Of a stretch of 31,632 nucleotides of DNA, positions 15,889 through 23,800 are shown piece by piece. Below the pieces are notes generated by a model, which was given only the letters and a program-made list of their open reading frames with translations, did no database searches and had not been told where the DNA came from. Made by a program: the position numbers and the translations under genes. The DNA comes from Methanobacteriota archaeon. GTDB lineage: Archaea; Thermoplasmatota; Poseidoniia; Poseidoniales; Thalassarchaeaceae. The stretch covers positions 1 through 31,632 of the forward strand of contig PBWO01000045.1 in assembly GCA_002727275.1 (NCBI GenBank), written 5' to 3'. How positions within the stretch are numbered: the first letter of the stretch is position 1; every line of letters begins with the position of its first letter.

Positions 15889-16053
15889 GTGCCTTCTATA
15901 TCAGGGACCTGTGTGGACATTGACCACTGTGAAGACATTCGATGTGAATGTGGGTTCGTGGGTTCGGCGATTCCGATGAGGCAGCATATGGAATGTCCGA
16001 GGTGCCGCAAGGTGGTCGAGGCGTGCTGTGAGGGAGTGCCTGACTACACCTAG
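15889..16053 (+). CDS. Small Cys-rich (zinc-ribbon-like) protein downstream of sufD
   Basis: A 54-residue ORF from GTG 15889 to TAG 16051-16053, three bases after the sufD stop. It contains eight cysteines: C8, C14, C19, C21, C36, C39, C46 and C47, plus H13 and H33. The C19xC21 and C36PRC39 pairs flank a short linker (GFVGSAIPMRQHM), as in a zinc ribbon. Its position makes it the fourth gene of the suf operon, so metal binding or delivery of Fe-S or zinc is conceivable, but I do not recognise the family. Its stop interlocks with the stop of the convergent Smr gene, the same arrangement as at three other real gene pairs, which argues that it is a real gene. The GTG start and small size leave some doubt. 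Confidence 0.7.
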   Translation: MPSISGTCVDIDHCEDIRCECGFVGSAIPMRQHMECPRCRKVVEACCEGVPDYT

Positions 16054-16838
16054 GAAGAGCGGTCCCGGTATCCAGATAGTAGGCCCGTCATCAATAGACC
16101 CGCGGCAGCACCGAACAACATTCCCTGCTCCTCATAACTACTTCCTGCTAAATCTCTGAAAGCCAAGGTCATTGCACTCGTCATTGGGATCACAAAAAAC
16201 GCGAAGCGTGTAGCCCATTGTCTAGGAGTTGGGGCCCTTCCCATCGGCCTGAGAACTACCGAGCTAGACTTCTGAATAACCTGCCACTCGGCTTCTGCAG
16301 CACCGATTTTCAGTCTCTGAAGAACGGCTGGTCGGATTCCAGGGTCGGCTGAATCTGGGCTGGTAATTTCCCCTTTACCAGTAATCAATTTGAGTCTGCC
16401 CAAATCAGAACGGCGCTCAAGTAGCCTTTCTGTCAAGATTGAAGACGAAGCTGCGTCCAATCCGTGCAGGTCAACAATCAGCACTCCTCTGTCCCTTCTG
16501 ACATGCTCATCTACAGACCATCCCGTTCCTTGTGGTCCGGGAGAGATGTCCTCAATTTGTGCTAAGATGGCTCGAACCTTGGCAACCTCGGCCTCTCTGA
16601 TGGAAGACAAATCCTTGCCAGAAGTTGACTGTTCCCTCAATCGATGGAGAGCGAATGTGGAGACTATTACTGAAGCTGCTAGACCTGAAACTGCACCTGA
16701 GCGAGCTGCCTTGAGAACATCTGGATCATCGAGGCCACTGAGGAAGATAACAATGAATGAGCCCATGACTGCAACCATTGACCCTACGACGATTCCTAAC
16801 CAAATGGCATCCCTTGTACCTAAGTCGGTCACAATCAC
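16050..16838 (-). CDS. Membrane protein with a cytosolic Smr domain
   Basis: A 262-residue protein with two N-terminal helices (about 12-34 and 45-64), a soluble middle, and two C-terminal helices (about 211-228 and 238-256). The middle matches an Smr domain: DLHG (123-126) in LIVDLHGLDAASS, and TGKG (153-156) followed by IRPAVLQRLK. Smr domains occur in MutS2 and in stand-alone nucleases and cut or bind branched DNA or RNA, in some cases stalled ribosome mRNA. Flanking by membrane helices is unusual; a short helical linker (70-95) joins the halves. The start is GTG 16838, divergent from the DUF2085 gene. Smr identity rests on the two motifs and spacing; function on a membrane is unknown. Confidence 0.7.
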   Translation of the reverse strand: MIVTDLGTRDAIWLGIVVGSMVAVMGSFIVIFLSGLDDPDVLKAARSGAVSGLAASVIVSTFALHRLREQSTSGKDLSSIREAEVAKVRAILAQIEDISPGPQGTGWSVDEHVRRDRGVLIVDLHGLDAASSSILTERLLERRSDLGRLKLITGKGEITSPDSADPGIRPAVLQRLKIGAAEAEWQVIQKSSSVVLRPMGRAPTPRQWATRFAFFVIPMTSAMTLAFRDLAGSSYEEQGMLFGAAAGLLMTGLLSGYRDRSS

Positions 16839-16912
16839 CGGATGCGGTTATTGCTCAAGAGTTCAGGGGTAGTCGGAATAAACATGAAATGCTATTCTGT
16901 ATTGCTCAAATC
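16839..16912. promoter_or_regulatory. Divergent intergenic region with a 10-bp direct repeat
   Basis: A 74-bp gap between the Smr and DUF2085 genes. GGAATAAAC (16874-16882) is a possible TATA element for the plus-strand gene, about 35 bases before ATG 16913. TATTGCTCAA occurs twice in direct orientation (16849-16858 and 16900-16909), 51 bp apart, one copy near each gene start. Confidence 0.4.
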
Positions 16913-17656
16913 ATGCTCCTGCGCAACGGACTTACTGACCGGGACCGTGAGCAGCGAGTGGCTAGAAATGTCGCCGCAGTAGCCGGAGTGTATCTGCTTC
17001 TTTGCTTTCTGGCCCCTGTGCTTTTGCCTGAAGGCACTGTCCCAGAACTATCTGGTCGGGCTAATTCCCTCGACTATGCTAGCGAGAGTAGTTGGGGCAA
17101 TCAGAATCACGGCGAAGATGCGAAATTGGGCCATGATCAGCCAGCTCGTGGCACATTTGCTTGGTCTGAATTGAATCCTTTTTGGGGATTTGTCTACGCC
17201 TTCGGAGATTTGAATTGTCATCAGAAGCACGAGCGTTCTTGGGAAATTAATGGAAATCAGATGCCCATCTGCACCAGAGATATTGGAATCTTCCTAGGGC
17301 TGGTCATTGGAGCAGCGTTGTTCAGCCTTAGAGGACTGAACAGATGGACTGTTCGGGACTCTTTCCTTTCTGTTTTTCCCGACGAGATGTTGGAGCCGCT
17401 GTATTTGAAAGACAGGAGAATGGCTGCCATGCTATTGCTGATTGCGCTCGGCCTCGTACCCATGGGAATAGATGGATTCACCCAACTACTGACTGATTAC
17501 GAGTCGACTAATCCAGTCAGGATTGTCACTGGATTTTTCTCCGGGATGGTAATTGGTTGGTGGTTCGCAGCCGCTCTATGCGCTCGTGCAGCATTCTTCG
17601 AAGAGGATGCTGCAAAGGTCTCACTTCCTGCCAATGCAAGGCTGATGATGAAGTGA
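16913..17656 (+). CDS. DUF2085-family membrane protein
   Basis: A 247-residue membrane protein. One helix at 19-38 is followed by an external loop, then the family motif GDLNCHQKHERSW...MPICTRDIGIFLG (98-129), which matches the CHQ..RS and PxCxRCxGI box of DUF2085. The second Cys of that box is replaced by Asp123 here. About three more helices follow (124-139, 168-190, 202-226). The family is widespread in archaea and bacteria and has no established function; the Cys/His box suggests metal or redox chemistry at the membrane. Start ATG 16913 keeps a short charged N-terminus before the helix; ATG 16889 would add eight residues. It abuts the convergent kinase gene with no spacer. Confidence 0.75.
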   Translation: MLLRNGLTDRDREQRVARNVAAVAGVYLLLCFLAPVLLPEGTVPELSGRANSLDYASESSWGNQNHGEDAKLGHDQPARGTFAWSELNPFWGFVYAFGDLNCHQKHERSWEINGNQMPICTRDIGIFLGLVIGAALFSLRGLNRWTVRDSFLSVFPDEMLEPLYLKDRRMAAMLLLIALGLVPMGIDGFTQLLTDYESTNPVRIVTGFFSGMVIGWWFAAALCARAAFFEEDAAKVSLPANARLMMK

Positions 17657-19000
17657 TTACGAAGAGCCCTGCCACCAAGTCACAAGATCACTGGGCCCAG
17701 CTGGCACGCTGCCCCTCTCTGCACCAGAACCTAGGAGAGAAATTCTTGCCAAAGTGTCATTGATAGCAGAAGGGAATTGGCCCGATTTGACTATCTGACC
17801 CATGGCGAATCTAAAGTGCGTATTTGGATTATCTCCCATCCACTTCCTGATTGCCTCCTTTAGTGGCCAGATTGCTAGGACAGTCATGCTCACAGCACGA
17901 TGGCGTTCTCTGAGTAGAGATCTTGGTGCCTCTTTTCCAAGCAGAGACTTGTGTTTGTGGACCCAGTCGGTTTGCTCGTGAAGAAATTTGATTATTCTCT
18001 GAGTGTGGCGCTCTGAAACCGCCCTTACTGGGCCCAATGCAGACCGAAGTTCAGAGATATCAGCAGAAGGAACTAGGCAAAGGGTCCCACAGACCGAAGC
18101 CATCGAATGAGATAAGATGCTCTTAGGAATATCCGCCCTAGAGTCCTTGGGTAGATTTTCTAGAACTGAAGAGTGTTCCTTCTGAGCATCGCGTATGGTC
18201 CGCCAGGGTGCCATTCCTCGTAACCACTCTTTGCTTGAGCCAGTGGGTTCAATGCCTATTCCGCTTAGAGTAGTCTGGCCTTTTCTGGTTCTAAGCAATC
18301 TACGTATCAGATGTCTTTCCACCGTTTCCACATCTACATTCAGAGGCGGATGCCTATTGTGTATGAATCTGCGAATTCTTCGGGTTAGTTCGGCTCTGAA
18401 CTCGGCCTCTGTGCCCTCATTCAGTATTGGTCCGATGAGTGCCCCCATATCGAATGGAGTAGGCATCTCAATCTCTCCTGAGAGCAGTGAAGCGTAGCCC
18501 TGCCTGATTCTTCTTTGGAGGTCGGTGGTCTCGAAGTATTCTTCCTTATCGCTCAATGACCTGAGAGTTCCGCTTCTGATTCTCTTCATGGCTACCTCAG
18601 GGTCGCAGTCGACCCATATGCACAGGTCCGGAACTAGTGCTGCCGAATTCATGTTCGCGACCCGATCTACTCCTGCTTCACCGACGATTCCCTGGTATAC
18701 AAGAGAAGAATGGATGTTTCTCTCACTTACAACCACTCTACCTTCCTCAAGTCTAGGGAGAATCCAACCATGAGAGTGGTCAACTCGATCGGCTGCGAAG
18801 AGCCCGGCCTCCTCCTCGGGAGACATCTTCTGCTTTCGAACCGCATCGATTGCCAATCTCCCCAGTGGATGTTCTCTCCTAGGCTCGCCCGTCACTTCAA
18901 CTGAGGTAAATGAGAATTCCTTCTGGAGAATTTCGGAGACTACTTTGGTGGCCAATCCCTTGCCACTTCCATCTCCTCCCTCTATGGTTATCAGATACAC
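17657..19000 (-). CDS. tmk: Thymidylate kinase with an extra C-terminal domain
   Basis: A 447-residue protein, about twice the usual Tmk length. Residues 1-210 are thymidylate kinase: P-loop EGGDGSGKG (7-15), GEPRREHPLG (the equivalent of TREPGG), ADRVDH, SERNIHSSLVYQG (the DRY-SS-AYQG motif) and LCIWVDCDPEVAMKRI. It makes dTDP from dTMP. The residue after the P-loop Lys is Gly15 instead of Ser/Thr, so Mg binding may differ. Residues 215-447 form a second, mostly helical domain rich in Arg and His (ERHLIRRLLRTRKG, RHTQRIIKFLHEQ, WVHKHKS, RHRAVSMTVLAIWPLKEAIRKW); I do not recognise it. The start is GTG 19000 with GAGGAGGG just upstream. It follows the carboxypeptidase-regulatory-like gene by 12 bases. 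Confidence 0.85.
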   Translation of the reverse strand: MYLITIEGGDGSGKGLATKVVSEILQKEFSFTSVEVTGEPRREHPLGRLAIDAVRKQKMSPEEEAGLFAADRVDHSHGWILPRLEEGRVVVSERNIHSSLVYQGIVGEAGVDRVANMNSAALVPDLCIWVDCDPEVAMKRIRSGTLRSLSDKEEYFETTDLQRRIRQGYASLLSGEIEMPTPFDMGALIGPILNEGTEAEFRAELTRRIRRFIHNRHPPLNVDVETVERHLIRRLLRTRKGQTTLSGIGIEPTGSSKEWLRGMAPWRTIRDAQKEHSSVLENLPKDSRADIPKSILSHSMASVCGTLCLVPSADISELRSALGPVRAVSERHTQRIIKFLHEQTDWVHKHKSLLGKEAPRSLLRERHRAVSMTVLAIWPLKEAIRKWMGDNPNTHFRFAMGQIVKSGQFPSAINDTLARISLLGSGAERGSVPAGPSDLVTWWQGSS

Positions 19001-19012
19001 GGAAGCCCTCCT

Positions 19013-19759
19013 CTAGTCTCCCGTATAGTCAGTAAACTGATCCCTAGACAGGTTGATCATTGCCATACCAAGAAGAATCAGCATTGGGCCGACGAACAGC
19101 ATACCTCTGCTCCATAGGCCGAAGAAAGCTAACCACCAGGTCTTGCGGAATCGGTCACCCCTGTATGCCTCCAAACCGCCTACCATTCCTGCTAGTCCTG
19201 CAAGCAGAGTCATGGCCGCAATTACGGATCCAATTAGAACCGATTCTGCAAGGTGGCTTTCTCCAGACATATCGATTTTAACTACTCCCTCTCCAGGCGT
19301 CAGAGTAACTGGAATCTGAGCATGATCCCCTGGTACAAGTGTGATTTCAACGGTCCAGTTATCCGGATGTTCTACCACGAGAGTAGAGGTTCTTCTAGGT
19401 ATATCCTTGACAGAAAATCGGCCTCCTGAGTCGGTTTCATCGGTGCCAATCACCAGGCCTTCAGAATCGATAACTGAAACTGTAACTGCCTCTGCTGGCT
19501 CTCCCCCAGTTCCATCCTGTAGCGCCGTACTGACGATTCCATTGACATCCGCTACACCATCAGAACCATCCAACTGTCCAGAAAGAATCTCGCCGACATT
19601 CGCAGAAATCAAAGCGATTCCTAGAAACAGTCCGAGGAGGCTGCCTATGAAGATCATAAGTCCCCCGGCCACCCTAGTGGCTGGGTCAACAGAGAGGTCG
19701 TGCAACCACAACTCGATGGCTGTGTAGTCCTCAAATTCATCCCTGTTTGACTCAGTCAT
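19013..19759 (-). CDS. Membrane protein with an external carboxypeptidase-regulatory-like (Ig-fold) domain
   Basis: A 248-residue protein with one helix near the N-terminus (31-53), a soluble part from 54 to 170, and two helices at the C-terminus (172-196 and 208-235). The middle part has the pattern of a CarboxypepD_reg-like beta sandwich: AVTVSVIDSEGLVIGTDETDSGGRFSVKDIPRRTSTLVVEHP, i.e. a GxxxTDxxGxFxxxxIP turn, then VTLTPGEG. Such domains serve as rigid extracellular modules. The N-terminal 30 residues are acidic and cytosolic. Its ATG overlaps the TGA of the glutamine cyclotransferase by 4 bp (ATGA), so the pair is coupled and may work together at the surface. Exact role unknown. Confidence 0.75.
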   Translation of the reverse strand: MTESNRDEFEDYTAIELWLHDLSVDPATRVAGGLMIFIGSLLGLFLGIALISANVGEILSGQLDGSDGVADVNGIVSTALQDGTGGEPAEAVTVSVIDSEGLVIGTDETDSGGRFSVKDIPRRTSTLVVEHPDNWTVEITLVPGDHAQIPVTLTPGEGVVKIDMSGESHLAESVLIGSVIAAMTLLAGLAGMVGGLEAYRGDRFRKTWWLAFFGLWSRGMLFVGPMLILLGMAMINLSRDQFTDYTGD

Positions 19760-20751
19760 TGCTCTTCGGCCTCCTCTGACGGTATATTGCTAATATCCCG
19801 AGGCAGTTCAGGTTGTCGCTTAGTGAAGAACAGGATGATGAACTGCATGATAGCACTAAGGAGGCGCATTGAACTGAGGAAGATTACAAGTGCGGCAAAC
19901 AGGAAGATTGGCCATATAGTGCTCAGAATATGCATCAACATAGAGTCTGATTCTGTTTCAACCTCCTGCTCCTCAGTTGTGAACGAAACCAAATGCATTG
20001 AACTCCAATTCTTGCCAGTAAGAAGAAAAGCGTCGCTATCAGGAAGATGGGCTATCCCATTGAGGACTGCGTTTGGATCATCTGGCTCTCCTTGCGAGAG
20101 AATCGAAGCGTCCAGAGTCTGAATTACATTACCTGATTGTATGTCGATTACAACAATCAGATTACTGCCCCAAATGTTCGCATACACGGTATTATCAACA
20201 CATTCTAACTCATTGAGTAAATTGACTTCAGCACCTCTATCCATTACAGCTAAAGTTGAAATTATTGAGAAGTCGGCAGGATCCCTAATTGACAATTCAG
20301 AAGTGCCGTTGGACATCACCAAATAGTTCCCATCGAAGCACAATCCCCAACCCTCTCCGGAGTAACTGAAGTTAGAAATCAGATCAAATGAATTGATATC
20401 GAATACAAGCGCCTTTTCAGACTTCCAAGTCAGCATGTATATGCTCTGATTCACCACGGTTATTCCTTCTCCAAAATATTCCTCATCCAGCGTTATCATA
20501 CGAAGAACTTCGCCACTTACTGGGTCTACTTGGCGTAGACTCGAATTGCCATATAATCCGGTGCTCTCGTAAAGAAATCCATCATACATTTCGAGTCCCT
20601 GTGTGAATGCTGATGAATCGTGACTATGAGAAGAAATCACAGTTAAATCCGCTGTTGTATTCTGAGCCGCTACTGGGGCCACTGAAGCTAGAATTAGTAG
20701 GCATATGAGCAGGGCGCAAGGGCGCCTTGTGACGGAGTTTCCCCGGCGCAT
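19756..20751 (-). CDS. Glutaminyl-peptide cyclotransferase, secreted and membrane-anchored
   Basis: A 331-residue beta-propeller enzyme of the plant/bacterial glutamine cyclotransferase family, which turns N-terminal Gln of peptides into pyroglutamate. Signature segments: SAFTQGLEMYDGFLYESTGLYG, SLRQVDPVSGEV, YFGEGITVVNQSIYMLTWKS, GEGWGLCFDGNYLVMSNG, LNELECVDNTVYANIWGSN and NAVLNGIAHLPDSDAFLLTGK. A signal peptide precedes it (RRPCALLICLLILASVAPVAAQ). Unlike ordinary members it has a C-terminal hydrophobic stretch (IWPIFLFAALVIFLSSM and a second patch) and a cytosolic tail. Start is ATG 20751, which puts an A/T-rich element (CTATTTTAAC on the minus strand, centred near 20779) about 28 bases upstream; ATG 20769 adds six residues. 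It heads a three-gene minus-strand run. Confidence 0.88.
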   Translation of the reverse strand: MRRGNSVTRRPCALLICLLILASVAPVAAQNTTADLTVISSHSHDSSAFTQGLEMYDGFLYESTGLYGNSSLRQVDPVSGEVLRMITLDEEYFGEGITVVNQSIYMLTWKSEKALVFDINSFDLISNFSYSGEGWGLCFDGNYLVMSNGTSELSIRDPADFSIISTLAVMDRGAEVNLLNELECVDNTVYANIWGSNLIVVIDIQSGNVIQTLDASILSQGEPDDPNAVLNGIAHLPDSDAFLLTGKNWSSMHLVSFTTEEQEVETESDSMLMHILSTIWPIFLFAALVIFLSSMRLLSAIMQFIILFFTKRQPELPRDISNIPSEEAEEQ

Positions 20752-20809
20752 GTACGAACGATGCTCCATCGATGTTAAAATAGGTCTTTGAGCGCAATGA
20801 GTTTGATAA

Positions 20810-20824
20810 CAACACGGAGTGTTG
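20810..20824 (+). repeat. Perfect inverted repeat just upstream of the metalloprotease start
   Basis: CAACAC (20810-20815) and GTGTTG (20819-20824) pair perfectly around GGA, three bases before ATG 20828. The loop plus the next base give GGAG, a possible ribosome-binding site exposed at the tip of an RNA hairpin. A TATA-like TTAAAATAG (20775-20783) upstream would start the transcript near 20805, placing the hairpin in the leader. Confidence 0.5.
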
Positions 20825-20827
20825 AGA

Positions 20828-23800
20828 ATGAAATCCGGGTTTACAAGCGTATCTGCGCGGATTTCGTTGACTCTAGTCCTATTCATGCTTCTAGCTAGCT
20901 TCTCTCCATTTGCTCTAGCTGAGTCGAATAAGCAAGACTTGTCCTCTGAAGTCATGGGTGGCGATTTATCGGACTTCGAACCATCTATTGAGGGCAAGCA
21001 ATACATGTTCACAAAAAATTCGGACCCAGTTTTCTCAGCAACTGGTCACCTGAAGATGGAATGGAGAGAGGCTGGTTATCCAAACCTTGTCCTCCCCTTC
21101 TCGCAGGGCTATGTCAGCACCAAGTCAAGCCTGCGCGCATGTGCCAATGCATGGAGCCAAGGCGATACTGGCAATGTTTCTACCGCAGGAGGAACTGTTG
21201 CGGTCACCGCCCAAAAGGTATCGGCAAATTCTGCAATTCTGGTTGAGAATGGCCAGGTCATTCCTTCGACGACTCTCAATGACATAGCATCAACATGGGA
21301 GTCAACAATCTATCCGACCAATACTGCATACTTTGGGACGGCTCCCGACTTAGATGATAATTGTCAGATTGAAATTGTATTAATTGCAATCGATGGCGCT
21401 GGCGGAATCGGTGGATATTTCTCACCTGGTATCTCTTCGGTAAGAGAATCTGTTTTCGTTGATGTTGACGATATGAGTTGGAGGAATACAATTTTGGCTC
21501 ATGAATTCGAACATTTACTCCACAATGCAAGAGATCCTTTCGAATATCTCTGGATTGATGAAGGAGCTGCTGACATGGCTGCATACCTTTGCTTTGGAGT
21601 GACCAGTGCACTGGTTGGACACGCTAACGCATGGTCCGAAGATAGTAGCCTGAGTGTCAGATGGTGGAACGGCAGGATTGCAGATTACGGCGCCGGATTC
21701 ATGTTCATGATGTATCTAGCTGACAAACTTGGAGGAGGTACTGCGATTCAACGGTTGGTTGCAGATACTGCCACCGGCGGGGCATCGATTGAGAATCTGG
21801 CTCAAAATCCAGAGCCTGGTTCGACACCAATTGGTTCTACAATGTCTGAGATCTTTGCTAACTTCAGTGCTGCCGTTGCTCTTGACAGTCCGCAGGGAGC
21901 ATTTGGGTTCTCAAATCTAGACTTGACATCGGGCTGCATTGCTGCATATATCTGTAAGGCTCAGATGAGCGGATACAATGACCAGTGGGTGAATGATTGG
22001 AATAGTTCTGCTCAGACTTTCGAAGGTTGGGGAATGAGGGCTTACAAATTCACTCAGGGCTCAGGGGCACCCCTCAATCTAATGGTTCAACCGACTCAGT
22101 TTGGCTTTGAAGGTGCAATAATGGCTCGTGATTCAGATACTGGCTCATGGACCATGTCTGACATGAGAATAGACTCAGGAACCGGGGCTGCTACAGGATT
22201 AGTACATGGCTTTGGGAATTCGACCGACGAAGTCTGGTTGTTGACTTGGTACGAATCTTCGATTACCGATTGTGACTACAACTATGCGACATGTGGAATC
22301 ACTACTGGCTCCTACCCTACTGCATCTGCAACTGTGTTCGCCGGATTGGTTACCGATCCGGCCGAGGTCTACATCGATACCATCACTCCCTTTGACCGTG
22401 ATGAGAATGGATTGGACGACAGTGTCAGAGTGGACCTAGAGGTTCAATCAAATGCATTCTTCGAAATCCTAGAAGTTACTGTAGAAGCCTATGTGAATAA
22501 TACTCTGACTGACACTGTGGTATTCGACGTAACCGCAGGAAACAGCATTCCATCGCCAAGAAGTGTCTGGTTCACCCCTCCTGAAACCGGCTACTGGACT
22601 TTCGGAGTTGAAATTCGTGATGTAACGGGAGAGGTGGTTGACCAAGCTTTCACTCTACCTTTGTCTTTAGCCAACATGGAACCGGTAGCTTCCGGATCTG
22701 TTTCTACCTCGATTACTCAGACGTGGCTTCCTGTAGCGATGTTTGGGTCTGGCTACGATTTGTGGGGATTCGGTCAGCTAAATGGCACATTTAGCCACAA
22801 TGATACCCCCATAGGGTATATCTGGGATCTTGGAGATAACAACTCTTCAAGTCTAAAGAACCCAATTCACCCCTATCTTAGCTCTGGAGAATATGAGGTC
22901 GTCTTAGTAGTCCAGGATCAGGGAGGTTACTACTCTGAGTCGCAGAGTCGTAACATTACTGTCAGCGATTCAACTGAACCCGTGCCTGAGATTTCTGTTG
23001 ACGGAGTGGTAATCAGTGACGAACTGATATTGATGACAAATCAGAGAGTTCAATTCTCAGCAAGGGGAACAACAGACAATGTTCCGATAGAAGAGATGGT
23101 TTTCACTTGGGATTGGGGTGACGGCGATATCGAATCCGGCAAGGGCTTGGTAGAGGCAGGGCACTCATGGGTCGATGGTAGTGCTGAGGGGATAATCTAC
23201 ACTCTCGCTTTGACTGTTGATGATGGACTGCATCAAGTCGAGCATTCAATCTACATCAAGGTGCTAAACCGGCTACCTGAGCAAATCTTCGATGAACCCC
23301 TCCAGACAAGTACACTAACTCCGCTAACAATGCCCACTGTGTTCGAAGACTCAGATGGGATGATTATCGATTACAACTGGTACTTCGAAGGTGGCGTCAA
23401 CATGGATGGTTCGGGAATGACTCTGACATCAGACTTCTCAGCAACTGATTCAATGTTACAAAATCCAGTGGTAGGTTGGTTGGAGCCTGGATTGAAGAAT
23501 GTAACACTAGAAGTGACCGATGATGATGGAAATTCTTCCAGCACAACTCTCCAAGTTCAAGTCTTCAATCAGCGCCCTGTGGCCGTATTCACTCGTCCTG
23601 CCGATGGGACAGTCTACACCCAATACACATTCGTTAGCGAGTCTTTCGATCCTGATGGCGATACAGCCCTACTACAGACCATATGGGAAATTTCTGGACT
23701 AGATGACCCGATATACAATGTATCATCTGTCAGTCATACATTTCTAGAGCCGGGACTGTTTACAGTTGGCCTTACTGTAATTGACGATAGAGGGCTAATT

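Noticed and set aside
16390..16872. Open frame of 160 codons opposite the Smr gene
   Set aside because: It is antisense to a gene with recognisable domain motifs, and its own translation has none.
20770..21012. 81-codon extension of the glutamine cyclotransferase upstream of its signal peptide
   Set aside because: It overlaps the divergent metalloprotease gene and would place the signal peptide internally.
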